Shown here piece after piece: positions 57,101 through 64,000 of a stretch of 64,000 nt of DNA. The notes under the pieces were generated by a model that worked only from the letters and a program-made list of their open reading frames with translations, made no database searches and had not been told where the DNA came from. Within the stretch, counting starts at the first letter, position 1; every line of letters starts with the position of its first letter. Position numbers and translations under genes: made by a program. The stretch is from Dysgonomonas sp. ZJ279 (GTDB taxonomy: Bacteria; Bacteroidota; Bacteroidia; Bacteroidales; Dysgonomonadaceae): positions 1 through 64,000 of the forward strand of contig NZ_JAAKEL010000015.1 of the NCBI RefSeq assembly GCF_011039205.1, read 5' to 3'.

Positions 57101-57575
57101 AGTTATTCCTGCGGGTCTATTCCCTGAAGGAACTCCGATTGCTCAGCCCGACGGAAGTACCTATACAGTAGGTAAAGGTGGCGTTTCACAGTCTGGGGAG
57201 TCTTATCAGGAATTATTTGATAAAGGGGTGATAGAACCGACCCACTCTTCTGCATGGAATTATAGAAATAATGCATGGACACAGGCTGGACGTAATTTTG
57301 GTGTTGTATCCGACGCATGGGTAAAGAAACTGAATTATATTGCTCTACGTGATGTTGCTCTCACTTATCGTGTGCCTGGTGCTTTTTGTCGAAAAATGAA
57401 AGCGAAAAATATGAACCTGACAGTGTCTGGACACAATTTGGGATATCTGTTGAACAGTATGCCTAATGGGGAAAATCCTGAATCGATAAGTGGTACTGCT
57501 GCCGGCGAGTTTCGTGTACGTTCGTTTCAAGGTGTAACATCCAGCTTTACTTTTACAGTAGGTATTGGTTTCTAA
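54147..57575 (+). CDS. SusC/RagA-family TonB-dependent outer-membrane transporter
   Basis: 1142 residues. The signal region is followed by a carboxypeptidase-regulatory-like domain (about 45-115, GIITDADGPIPGATVSVKG), the TonB-box/plug junction LDEVVVTALGMKR, a plug domain (IQIRGASTLGKNNQPIYVVDG, of which 20 residues or fewer are quoted here as IQIRGAS and QPIYVVDG) and a 22-strand barrel ending in TFTVGIGF. It imports oligosaccharides or other ligands delivered by the SusD partner encoded 45 nt downstream. The substrate is unknown. No glycoside hydrolase, sulfatase or sigma/anti-sigma pair is adjacent. Confidence 0.95.
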   Translation: MDRIRKKIYCVLFVTLCANGIMMASGSHNSYGIESVQQQQKVTGIITDADGPIPGATVSVKGTTNATMADENGQFTLSNVPQGATITASSVGYVTVEARYTGQPTLNFTLKSNTTDLDEVVVTALGMKRSQKSLGYAMTELKGEDLNSNVINPVLALQGKVAGVEIANSDGGLFGSTKIQIRGASTLGKNNQPIYVVDGMIIGNEIKEGNPDWDSNPNDYGNELKNLNPDDFETVSVLKGAAATALYGSRGLNGAVVITTKSGKTNQGLGIQFSQTFGVDAITSTPNLQNEFGNGTIAGNVSYGQKDANGNYFIFDNFRQFQLNNDGRFTLIPSRGMSYGPAFDGREVEYYDGTFRAYNPEKNNFREAYQAGFNSNTNIAISGGNDKTTFYTSMSYKYASGTLPNSEFQRVSFLGKAAHKITDKVRLEASMAFANSMPRNPQKNIGENFVNGTWGRSYDPAYSRTKYLGSHGGLASTSYGDQYGNMPGSSVWFDLYENTYEQKETSVRPAIKLDIDLLDWLKFNTEASYNYYYTRYEGKQLGQGYANEGGEYDMRMRNREQTNLNANFLANKAFGDWNVNGFLRGEYYENFAQAQDIRTDDGLVVPGQFFIANSKKTPVYSARIADRKKILSVAFQAGVSWKDQVYVDVTGRNDWSSALVYTDEHGTYSYFYPSVNGSWLLSSTFRDNLPDWVSFAKIRGSWAQVGNDTSPYNINTAYSLTTSTLGSSNYYGLTIPTKMNSTNLRPERKNAWEVGLDWRFFDGRFGVDFTYYKENTKDQIMTISVPYQSGITQQLINAGNIENKGVELALNVVPIRTKDLEWELFFTYTKNDNKVISLHENVADYIVLAGDPAYGNFRIGSVAKVGASYGTLMTDSELKIDGTSGLPVLVWTESVRRANYLRNETEIQEIGSMIPDFLGSFSTKLRYKDWSLFVGLDMRIGGYVASYNSRYGTAYGFTKKSLEGAPGHGGLTWTSAFDGLTYHDGVIPAGLFPEGTPIAQPDGSTYTVGKGGVSQSGESYQELFDKGVIEPTHSSAWNYRNNAWTQAGRNFGVVSDAWVKKLNYIALRDVALTYRVPGAFCRKMKAKNMNLTVSGHNLGYLLNSMPNGENPESISGTAAGEFRVRSFQGVTSSFTFTVGIGF

Positions 57576-57620
57576 TAAAAACTTGTTCAGTCTAAAGAAT
57601 AGAAATAAACTATATCAAAT

Positions 57621-59486
57621 ATGAAAAAATATATAATTACTTTAACGCTAGTTGTGGTCTCTTTATTCACAATAAGTTGCAATGACGACTTTGCAGACGT
57701 GAATACAGACCCTTCAGCAGTAACAAAAGGTGACCCTTCTTTCCTGTTTGCGCAGTCCATTCTCGAATTTGAGCCGCAGGGCTATACTTATTGGTTCTAT
57801 AATGCATCCTCTATTTTTCAGTGGGTACAAACAGGCGTATCTACCGGTGGAGCGTCTTCGACTATTGCAGATGGAGCTCCATCGCAAAATTTCAAGGCAA
57901 TCGATGTGTTGAAATATGCAAACGAGCTCAAATATGTTCGGTCTACTATGGCAGAGGAAGAGAGTGCTCAGTATGCTAAATATGCAGCAGCAATGGATGT
58001 ATTATGTGTATATATGGGAATTTTTGACTCCGACTTTATCGGAAATATACCTTATACAGAAGCAGCACAGGCTGCTCACGGAGGAACGTTGACTCCTAAA
58101 TATGATCAGGTCGAAGATTTATATAACCTTTGGTTAACTAGTTTAGATGAAGATATTCGGGTGCTGACGACGGCTACCGATCAGGTATTCTTGAGTGCTC
58201 AAGATCCGGTATACAGGGGTAAGACTGAAAGTTGGGCTAAATTGGCAAACTCTTTGAAACTGAAAATTGCTGCTCGCATGATTAGCCAAAATCGCGTGAA
58301 AGCATTGGAGGTTGCTCGTGAGGTAGCTACGGCTTCTTGTGGGGTGATTAGTAGCGAAGCCGAAGATTTTCTATTCAATAAAGCTACGAGCAGTACATCT
58401 AGCAATGATTATGCTTATCACTGGGAAAATGGAGTTTTGACTTCTGTTGGCGGATCCCAGACTATGATTGACTTTATGGTGAATAATCGTGACCCACGCG
58501 TACGCTTTATTTTCAAGAAAAATACATGGAACGCTAAAGTAGTTCAGTTATTCTTTGATGCCAAACGTGAGAATGATGTTCCTAAATACATTATGGATAA
58601 CGTGGATTATGAAGTAGGAACTGGCGGCATTTATAAGTTTAAAGGATGGAAAGGTGCCGGTGAACCTTGGGTTCGTTATTATGGGCTTCCATTGGCATTC
58701 GATGCTGGACAACAGGCTGGTATATATGGCGATTGGTTCAATTATGATGTAAAATGTAAATATGATGCAAACTATACCTATCGTCCATATTCAATGTTTC
58801 AGGATGAGATGATCTATGGTCGTATTAACTTTACATATCCGACCATTCCGGGTGATGCTGCCATTCAGGATATTGAGGATACCCCTTGGTGGGGTATGTA
58901 TATGACTACAGCCGAAGTGAATTTGTATTTGGCAGAATTCTCATTGCTAGGTGCCAATCTGCCCGAAGGTGCTTCCTCGTATTATAATAAAGCTATTGCA
59001 GCTTCTGTAAAAGAATATAATAGATTAGCTAAAGAAAATAAAATTCCATATTACGGAGCGACTTATAATAACTATGATCCTTTCGAAAAGAGCATTGATT
59101 TAGTTGATGGCGAAATCGAAACAATGATGTCAAATCCAAGTTATAAGTTAACGGGAGACAAAGCATCTGATTTGGAAAAAGTATATATACAGCAAGTAAT
59201 GCATTTTTCAATGCAACCTATTGATCAGTATGCTACAGCTCGTCGTTCGGGTGTGCCTAAAATTGGCTCAAGCATATTTCCGCGTGCCGATTACTCTCAG
59301 GTTCCGACATCTTCTATCCCTCGTCGTATGGCATTGAATCAACCAGCTCCTACAGATTTAATGTACAATGTGCTGGTAAATTCATATAAGGAGCAAGGAT
59401 TCACTGTGGGTTCTGGAACTATTCTGAACTCGGAACGTGTATGGCAAGATAAGGATGCTCCACAATGGGGACAAGGTCCGAAATAA
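57621..59486 (+). CDS. SusD/RagB-family nutrient-binding lipoprotein (SusD-like_2 type)
   Basis: 621 residues with lipobox ending at Cys20 (LFTISC) and the acidic NDDFADVNTDPSA after it, a surface-lipoprotein signal. The start CNDDFADVNTDPSA resembles the SusD-like_2 group. TPR-like helices run through the protein, with the conserved WWGMYMTTAEVNLYLAEFSLLG. It caps the SusC barrel and captures the ligand. It forms an operon with susC, and terminators follow. Confidence 0.93.
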   Translation: MKKYIITLTLVVVSLFTISCNDDFADVNTDPSAVTKGDPSFLFAQSILEFEPQGYTYWFYNASSIFQWVQTGVSTGGASSTIADGAPSQNFKAIDVLKYANELKYVRSTMAEEESAQYAKYAAAMDVLCVYMGIFDSDFIGNIPYTEAAQAAHGGTLTPKYDQVEDLYNLWLTSLDEDIRVLTTATDQVFLSAQDPVYRGKTESWAKLANSLKLKIAARMISQNRVKALEVAREVATASCGVISSEAEDFLFNKATSSTSSNDYAYHWENGVLTSVGGSQTMIDFMVNNRDPRVRFIFKKNTWNAKVVQLFFDAKRENDVPKYIMDNVDYEVGTGGIYKFKGWKGAGEPWVRYYGLPLAFDAGQQAGIYGDWFNYDVKCKYDANYTYRPYSMFQDEMIYGRINFTYPTIPGDAAIQDIEDTPWWGMYMTTAEVNLYLAEFSLLGANLPEGASSYYNKAIAASVKEYNRLAKENKIPYYGATYNNYDPFEKSIDLVDGEIETMMSNPSYKLTGDKASDLEKVYIQQVMHFSMQPIDQYATARRSGVPKIGSSIFPRADYSQVPTSSIPRRMALNQPAPTDLMYNVLVNSYKEQGFTVGSGTILNSERVWQDKDAPQWGQGPK

Positions 59487-59555
59487 TAATACTTAGGGTT
59501 TGTTAAAAGAGAAATAAACTCTCGGGTATTGATTCAGAGAAAATGTACTGAAAAA

Positions 59556-59582
59556 GGGTGTGTTCAAATATCTAATACACCC
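59556..59582 (+). terminator. Hairpin after susD
   Basis: GGGTGTGTT (59556-59564) pairs with AATACACCC (59574-59582) with one mismatch, and CTCTATT follows. It is weak as an intrinsic terminator. Confidence 0.45.
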
Positions 59583-59695
59583 TCTATTAGAGAGAAAATC
59601 AATTCCAAATTATAGTGCTGTACAAAGTAAAGATACACGTACAACAAAGATTTTTTGGGATGTTGATTGATTAGTTCATATTAAGAACACTTCTG

Positions 59696-59725
59696 AAAAA
59701 GCTGCCTGTGAAGGTGGCTTTTTTT
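59696..59725 (+). terminator. SusCD operon terminator, hairpin copy A
   Basis: AAAAAGCTGCC pairs with GGTGGCTTTTT through two G-U pairs around TGTGAA, then a T run. It is the exact reverse complement of 59931-59958. Confidence 0.75.
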
Positions 59726-59762
59726 ATTTTTAAAAATAATTGTTTCTGTACTTAAAAACGTT

Positions 59763-59770
59763 TATATTTG
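59763..59770 (+). promoter_or_regulatory. -7 element of the candidate small RNA
   Basis: TATATTTG matches TAnnTTTG, with a TTG (59738-59740) about 22 nt upstream as a possible -33 element. Confidence 0.55.
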
Positions 59771-59777
59771 TAACCGT

Positions 59778-59960
59778 TTTTTAATATATACTCTCTAAAA
59801 GAAATCAATGAATCATGATTTAGTTACAAGAATATCGTATTTCTTGGAGACATATGCCTCGGTTATGTTTTCGAGAAATGTACTACATTGTTGTTAATCT
59901 AGTCAGTATTTATGTGATTTACTTGAAAGTGAAAAAGCCACCTTCACAGGCAGCTTTTTC
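59778..59960 (+). ncRNA. Candidate small RNA downstream of susD
   Basis: About 180 nt between a -7 promoter and a terminator-like hairpin. A long stem pairs 59839-59854 (ATTTCTTGGAGACATA) with 59864-59879 (TATGTTTTCGAGAAAT). Its three non-Watson-Crick positions are all G-U wobbles only on plus-strand RNA, which suggests a plus-strand transcript; two further G-U pairs extend it outward. No reading frame of note lies inside. Small RNAs beside SusCD loci are known in Bacteroides (for example DonS); this one is not recognised. Confidence 0.45.
59931..59960. terminator. Hairpin copy B, inverted
   Basis: AAAAAGCC-ACCTTCACAGG-CAGCTTTTT is the exact reverse complement of copy A (59696-59723). The stem is stronger when read on the minus strand. 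It may end the candidate small RNA on the plus strand, or minus-strand transcripts from the recG side. Confidence 0.6.
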
Positions 59961-60213
59961 CAAGTGTTTTTTAATATAATAACTAACATCTCTGAAAATC
60001 AAGGTTGAGCAAGTAAGAAATACTATACAACCAAGGGTTCGGAGGTGTTATCTTTTGCAACCGATCAATAATAAATCGGTTGATAGGTCTTTATAAACTA
60101 CACTTATATAATTTAGTGAAATTGATCTGATTAAGAGCAATAGATACGGCGGTATGTACCTATGTGCATAATAGATCCTCATATATTTTAGGATCTTCGA
60201 TAAATTGTTTTTA

Positions 60214-60411
<198 letters not shown>

Positions 60412-60720
60412 TTTTAACAGCAGCGAATTTAGCTATTTATTTTGGTTTGGCAAAATTACAGATGCTTTTTGCTTAATTTTTATTTGTCCTCTATATATCT
60501 GGAACTGTTTAACTTTGTTGTGTGTCTTAACTTTTGAGGGATGCATAAAAGTTGCTGATATGAGAGCTCGTGATATCTGTTAACTTTATCGGAAAATGAA
60601 CAGGGTGATCCTATTCATTTTTTTTATCGTTCTATAACTTTACAGAAGGTATTATCTGCTAATGTAGGAAGGATATCAGAGAAGGGAAAAGCTTGTTCAA
60701 CTTCGGGAAGTGTTGCTGTA
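60412..60720. other. AT-rich region between the (CT)n element and recG end
   Basis: It holds the inward -7 element at 60451-60458 (minus). No further gene was supported, and no clear terminator was identified immediately past recG. Confidence 0.4.
60451..60458 (-). promoter_or_regulatory. -7 element upstream of the inverted (AG)n element
   Basis: Minus-strand TAATTTTG followed by C, identical to the element at 53702-53709 and pointing toward the susD end. Confidence 0.55.
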
Positions 60721-62817
60721 TTAACTTATCAATCCCCAATTATATCTGTTGCCACCCAATTTTTTTAATTGTCGACGCAGAATTAGATTGTCAGGTTTTT
60801 CGAGTTGGGGATCGTCATCTAAAACATTTTGTGCAACCTCACGGGCATATTTCAATATCTCAGAATCTTTTACGAGATTTGCTATCCGCAAGTTGAATGG
60901 AATACCACTTTGCTGAGTTCCTTCAAGATCGCCGGGGCCTCTGAGTTTTAGATCGGCTTCGGCTATTTCGAATCCGTCATTACTTTCGACCATTATATCT
61001 ATACGCTTTCGGGTTTCAGCCGAAAGTTCGTATGGAGTAACCAATATGCAATAAGATTGGTCGGCTCCACGTCCCACACGTCCTCGTAACTGATGCAGTT
61101 GCGAAAGTCCGAAGCGTTGTGCCGACTCGATAACCATTACTGAAGCATTAGGTACATTTACACCTACTTCTATAACAGTTGTCGCCACCATAATTTGAGC
61201 TTCATTTCTGACGAATCGCTGCATCTCGGCTTCTTTATCTTTCGGTTTTAATTTTCCGTGTACTTTGCAGACAGTATATTCGGGGAAAACTTCACAAATA
61301 TGTTCATAGCCCTCCTCTAAGTTCTTCAAGTCTAATTTTTCACTTTCTTCTATTAGTGGATATACGATGTAGATTTGTCTGCCCTCTTCCAGTTGTTTGC
61401 GCATAGATTGATATAATGCGCCTCTTTTCTTATCATACTGATGGATCGTGTGTATGGGTTTTCTACCCGGTGGTAATTCGTCAATTACCGAAACATCAAG
61501 ATCCCCATAGACAGTCATAGCCAATGTACGTGGAATAGGGGTTGCTGTCATCACCAGCATGTGTGGCGGATTGATATTCTTAGACCATAATTTTGCACGT
61601 TGGGCAACACCAAATCGATGTTGCTCGTCAATAACTACTAATCCGAGATTAGCAAATTGCACAGTGTCTTCTATTAGAGCATGAGTTCCGATCAATATTT
61701 TAAGATCATTAGTCAATAAGTTGCTATGTATTCTTTCACGATCTTTCTTCTTTGTAGATCCTGTCAGTAGTTCTACACTTACATCCAATCCATCCAAAAA
61801 CTCCATTATGGTGTTGTAATGTTGTGTGGCTAGTATTTCAGTAGGTGCCATTATGCAGGCTTGAAACCCATTGTCGATAGCTATGAGCATGAGCATAAGT
61901 GCAACCAAAGTTTTACCGCTACCCACATCACCTTGCAAAAGTCGGTTCATTTGTTCGCCTGTTGCCATATCCTGGCGGATTTCTTTTATAATACGCTTTT
62001 GAGCACCGGTAAGTTCGAATGGTAGATTGTTTTCGTAAAAAGAATTTAAATAATCGCCCACTTTTGTAAATACAAATCCTTTCAGTTTAGCCTTGCGTTC
62101 CGATGTGTATTTTAGAATATTGAGTTGTATGTAAAATAGCTCTTCAAACTTTAATCGTAGCTGAGCATCCCTCAAGAGTACGACTGTTTCGGGAAAGTGT
62201 ACATTTCTGATTGCCGATTTCAAGTCCATGAGGCGAGCCTCCTGTATTACCTTCTCGGGTAAAGTTTCAGTAATATGGTTTACAGAGGCAGAAAATGCAG
62301 AGGCAACTATTTTTTGAATTGCTTTCGAATTCAGGTAATGCCTCTTCATCGTTTCTGTCGTATTGTAATAAGGCATCAGTCCCATTTGTCGTGCCTTTTC
62401 ATCGATATAAGGATCAATGTCGGGATGTGCTATGTTAAACTTCTGTCCGAAGAGGGTTGGCTTGCCAAAGACGATGTATGGCATATTTATTTTGTACTTG
62501 TCGGTAATAAACCGGCCTCCTTGAAACCAAACTAGGTCTATATATCCTGTACCATCCGTAAACCGGCCGACAAGTCTTTTGTTGCGCCCTTCGCCAATTG
62601 TTTCGAATTCTGTAATGCGCCCTTTCAGTTGTATGTATGGCATATTTCCATCAATCTCATGGATGAAGAATATTCGGCTGCGGTCTATATATTTATACGG
62701 AAAATAATATAACAAGTCTTCCACCGAAAAAACATCAACTTCCTTATTTAGGATTTCTGCTTTCTTCGGTCCTACACCTGCCAGGTATTTTATATCTGTC
62801 TGTCCGTAGTCTGCCAT
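60721..62817 (-). CDS. recG: ATP-dependent DNA helicase RecG
   Basis: Remodels stalled replication forks and Holliday junctions. The 698 residues have an N-terminal wedge domain (about 1-230, with an OB-fold segment YIQLKGRITEFETIG) and two helicase domains: Walker A GDVGSGKTLVALMLM, the DExH box VVIDEQHRFG, TATPIPRTLAM and QLRGRVGRGADQSYC. The start at 62817 is supported by a -7 element 22 nt upstream. Confidence 0.97.
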   Translation of the reverse strand: MADYGQTDIKYLAGVGPKKAEILNKEVDVFSVEDLLYYFPYKYIDRSRIFFIHEIDGNMPYIQLKGRITEFETIGEGRNKRLVGRFTDGTGYIDLVWFQGGRFITDKYKINMPYIVFGKPTLFGQKFNIAHPDIDPYIDEKARQMGLMPYYNTTETMKRHYLNSKAIQKIVASAFSASVNHITETLPEKVIQEARLMDLKSAIRNVHFPETVVLLRDAQLRLKFEELFYIQLNILKYTSERKAKLKGFVFTKVGDYLNSFYENNLPFELTGAQKRIIKEIRQDMATGEQMNRLLQGDVGSGKTLVALMLMLIAIDNGFQACIMAPTEILATQHYNTIMEFLDGLDVSVELLTGSTKKKDRERIHSNLLTNDLKILIGTHALIEDTVQFANLGLVVIDEQHRFGVAQRAKLWSKNINPPHMLVMTATPIPRTLAMTVYGDLDVSVIDELPPGRKPIHTIHQYDKKRGALYQSMRKQLEEGRQIYIVYPLIEESEKLDLKNLEEGYEHICEVFPEYTVCKVHGKLKPKDKEAEMQRFVRNEAQIMVATTVIEVGVNVPNASVMVIESAQRFGLSQLHQLRGRVGRGADQSYCILVTPYELSAETRKRIDIMVESNDGFEIAEADLKLRGPGDLEGTQQSGIPFNLRIANLVKDSEILKYAREVAQNVLDDDPQLEKPDNLILRRQLKKLGGNRYNWGLIS

Positions 62818-62839
62818 TTTACTTTAACTTCATTTATAG

Positions 62840-62847
62840 CAAAGTTA
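62840..62847 (-). promoter_or_regulatory. -7 element, recG
   Basis: Minus-strand TAACTTTG matches TAnnTTTG, 22 nt before the recG ATG. Confidence 0.65.
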
Positions 62848-63126
62848 TATATTATTCTCGTATATACTGTATTCCGCCTATGTTTTCTATCTTGTTGGCA
62901 CCACTTTGTATGTACAATATGAAAATATTTTAAAAAGATGTTTAGCAACATGTTAAGCTGTGTGTATTGACTGTTTTGTGTGCTTTTATACCCTTTGTGT
63001 GATCACTTAAAGTGTTGATTATTAAATTATTTAAATATATAAAACCAAATGTTAAATTAACAAATTTGACTTTTTAAGTAATTTTAATTATGTCTCAATT
63101 CTCTTGTTTTGTGTATTATAGACATC

Positions 63127-63134
63127 TATATTTG
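63127..63134 (+). promoter_or_regulatory. -7 element, second susC
   Basis: TATATTTG followed by CC matches TAnnTTTG, 197 nt before the ATG. Confidence 0.55.
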
Positions 63135-63330
63135 CCGATATAAAATTGTAAAAAAAACTTAACATAAGTTACTGCATCGAAAATATTCTGTTAAGTTTTT
63201 TAATGAAAAATAGTAGTGTTATTATATATTAAGTAGTTGTCGTATAGCAGCTACTAAGTCAGGTGAAAGTAGTGTATTTGTTAAGGTAAATTGTTAAGTA
63301 TTAAATTATCATCAATCAAAATCTCAAAGT

Positions 63331-64000
63331 ATGAAACATGAGGGACAACACAAAAATCGGAGATCAAACAGACAGAGTCTGGGGCGATTTTCACTGCGCA
63401 TAAGTATGTTATTTATGGCGCTCTTTGCATGCTCGTTATTAAGTGCTCAAACCGAAAGAATTACAGTAAAAGGGATAGTTACTGATAATACGGGGGAAGC
63501 ACTTATTGGCGCTAGTGTGACACAAAAAGGAACTACAAATGGAACAATGACAGGGATGGATGGAGATTATTCATTGTCAGTTCCGGGTAATGCGACGTTA
63601 GTAATAACGTATGTTGGCTTTACAACGCAAGAAGTACAAGTGGGTGGGAAAACATCACTCAATATTAAATTGAACGAAGATTCCAGAGCGTTAGACGAAG
63701 TGGTTGTAACGGCTTTAGGTATCAAACGTGATAGGAAATCACTAGGTTATGCTTTGCAGGAAATCAAAGGTGATCAGCTGACAGAAGCTCGTGAAGCTAA
63801 TATAGCCAACGGACTTACAGGTCGAGTTGCCGGATTACAAGTTAAGCAAGCGGGTACAGGTCCTGCAGGGTCTAGTAGAATCGTTTTGCGTGGTAATAAC
63901 TCTATTGGTGGTAATAACCAACCCTTAGTTGTTGTAGATGGTGTGCCTATTGATAGTTCTACCGGTGGATCTGATGACTATTGGGGTAACAGAGCTGTAG
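63331..64000 (+). CDS. SusC/RagA-family outer-membrane transporter, 5' part
   Basis: An open frame from ATG 63331 runs off the window end, so only about 223 codons are seen. A signal segment (LRISMLFMALFACSLLSAQ) is preceded by a basic stretch of about 23 residues. A carboxypeptidase-regulatory-like domain (VKGIVTDNTGEALIGASVT) is followed by the LDEVVVTALGIKRDRKSLGY junction and a plug with IVLRGNNSIGGNNQPLVVVD. It resembles the first SusC in the window in the same junction but has a different signal region. It probably starts a second SusCD operon. Confidence 0.93.
   Translation, partial: MKHEGQHKNRRSNRQSLGRFSLRISMLFMALFACSLLSAQTERITVKGIVTDNTGEALIGASVTQKGTTNGTMTGMDGDYSLSVPGNATLVITYVGFTTQEVQVGGKTSLNIKLNEDSRALDEVVVTALGIKRDRKSLGYALQEIKGDQLTEAREANIANGLTGRVAGLQVKQAGTGPAGSSRIVLRGNNSIGGNNQPLVVVDGVPIDSSTGGSDDYWGNRAV

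Larger units (their letters stand above)
59487..60213. other. Intergenic region after susD
   Basis: It contains three hairpins, a -7 element and the candidate small RNA described separately. Another hairpin, CAACCGAT (60058-60065) with ATCGGTTG (60075-60082), has no T run. No coding frame is supported. Confidence 0.5.
62818..63330. other. Intergenic region, recG and second susC divergent
   Basis: 513 bases, AT-rich. It holds one -7 element for each direction (62840-62847 minus, 63127-63134 plus). The second susC would have a leader of about 190 nt. No other gene was seen. Confidence 0.5.

Overview
The window comes from a low-GC member of the Bacteroidota, most likely the Bacteroidales and perhaps near Dysgonomonas (the genus is inference). 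The evidence is: SusC/SusD pairs; lipoproteins with acidic residues after the lipobox Cys; a BlaI and M56-TonB pair; a FISUMP-domain protein; an NlpE-like lipoprotein; the acpP-fabF-rnc block divergent from purN; almost no Shine-Dalgarno sequences; and at least 18 exact matches to the Bacteroidota -7 element TAnnTTTG, most of them just upstream of genes.

Layout. 1-2.9 kb: end of an rRNA operon (5S), ferritin, and an ABC ATPase overlapping pdxB. 2.9-6.1 kb (minus): repeat lipoprotein and class I fumarase. 6.2-10.3 kb: secreted hypothetical protein, purN (minus), then acpP-fabF-rnc. 10.3-17.4 kb (minus): TGS-domain nucleoside kinase, exported carbonic anhydrase, a heavy-metal-domain protein with an NlpE-like lipoprotein, and an MBL hydrolase with gcvP. 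17.5-25.3 kb: NAD(P)-binding protein, secreted esterase, DUF3298 lipoprotein with rsmG, a DUF4838 protein divergent from a GH30 lipoprotein, and a small secreted protein. 25.8-32 kb (minus): two large surface proteins, one FG-GAP and one FISUMP. 32.6-36.1 kb: TPR/HTH membrane regulator and a secreted GExH protein. 36.3-45.4 kb: tRNA-Gln, tyrS, LTA-synthase-like phosphotransferase, a lone ExbD, transglutaminase-GH43, and rnr. 45.6-49.4 kb: lone S24 repressor, a 612-nt gap with RNA-like structure, an Ala-rich coiled-coil lipoprotein and a beta-barrel protein. 49.7-53.2 kb: tsaB, a TlpA-like thioredoxin, and blaI with M56-TonB. 53.7-60.4 kb: a SusC/SusD operon flanked by inverted (AG)n elements. 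60.7-64 kb: recG and the start of a second SusC.

Functionally this is core housekeeping (lipid synthesis, translation, RNA decay, glycine cleavage, DNA repair) mixed with accessory envelope functions: polysaccharide capture (SusCD, GH30, GH43, DUF4838), surface display (FG-GAP, FISUMP) and envelope sensing (BlaI/M56, TPR-HTH, S24 repressor).

The most unusual signals are non-coding. They are: (1) two copies of a 27-bp core plus a long (AG)n tract, in inverted orientation around the SusCD operon, each with its own inward-pointing TAATTTTG promoter and a short reading frame that encodes the same peptide running into a Glu-Arg repeat; (2) a candidate small RNA downstream of susD, with a promoter and a 16-18 bp stem containing G-U wobbles, flanked by inverted copies of one hairpin; (3) nested long-range helices in the gap beside the S24 repressor; and (4) a 30-bp perfect palindrome that gives two convergent genes the same last four residues.
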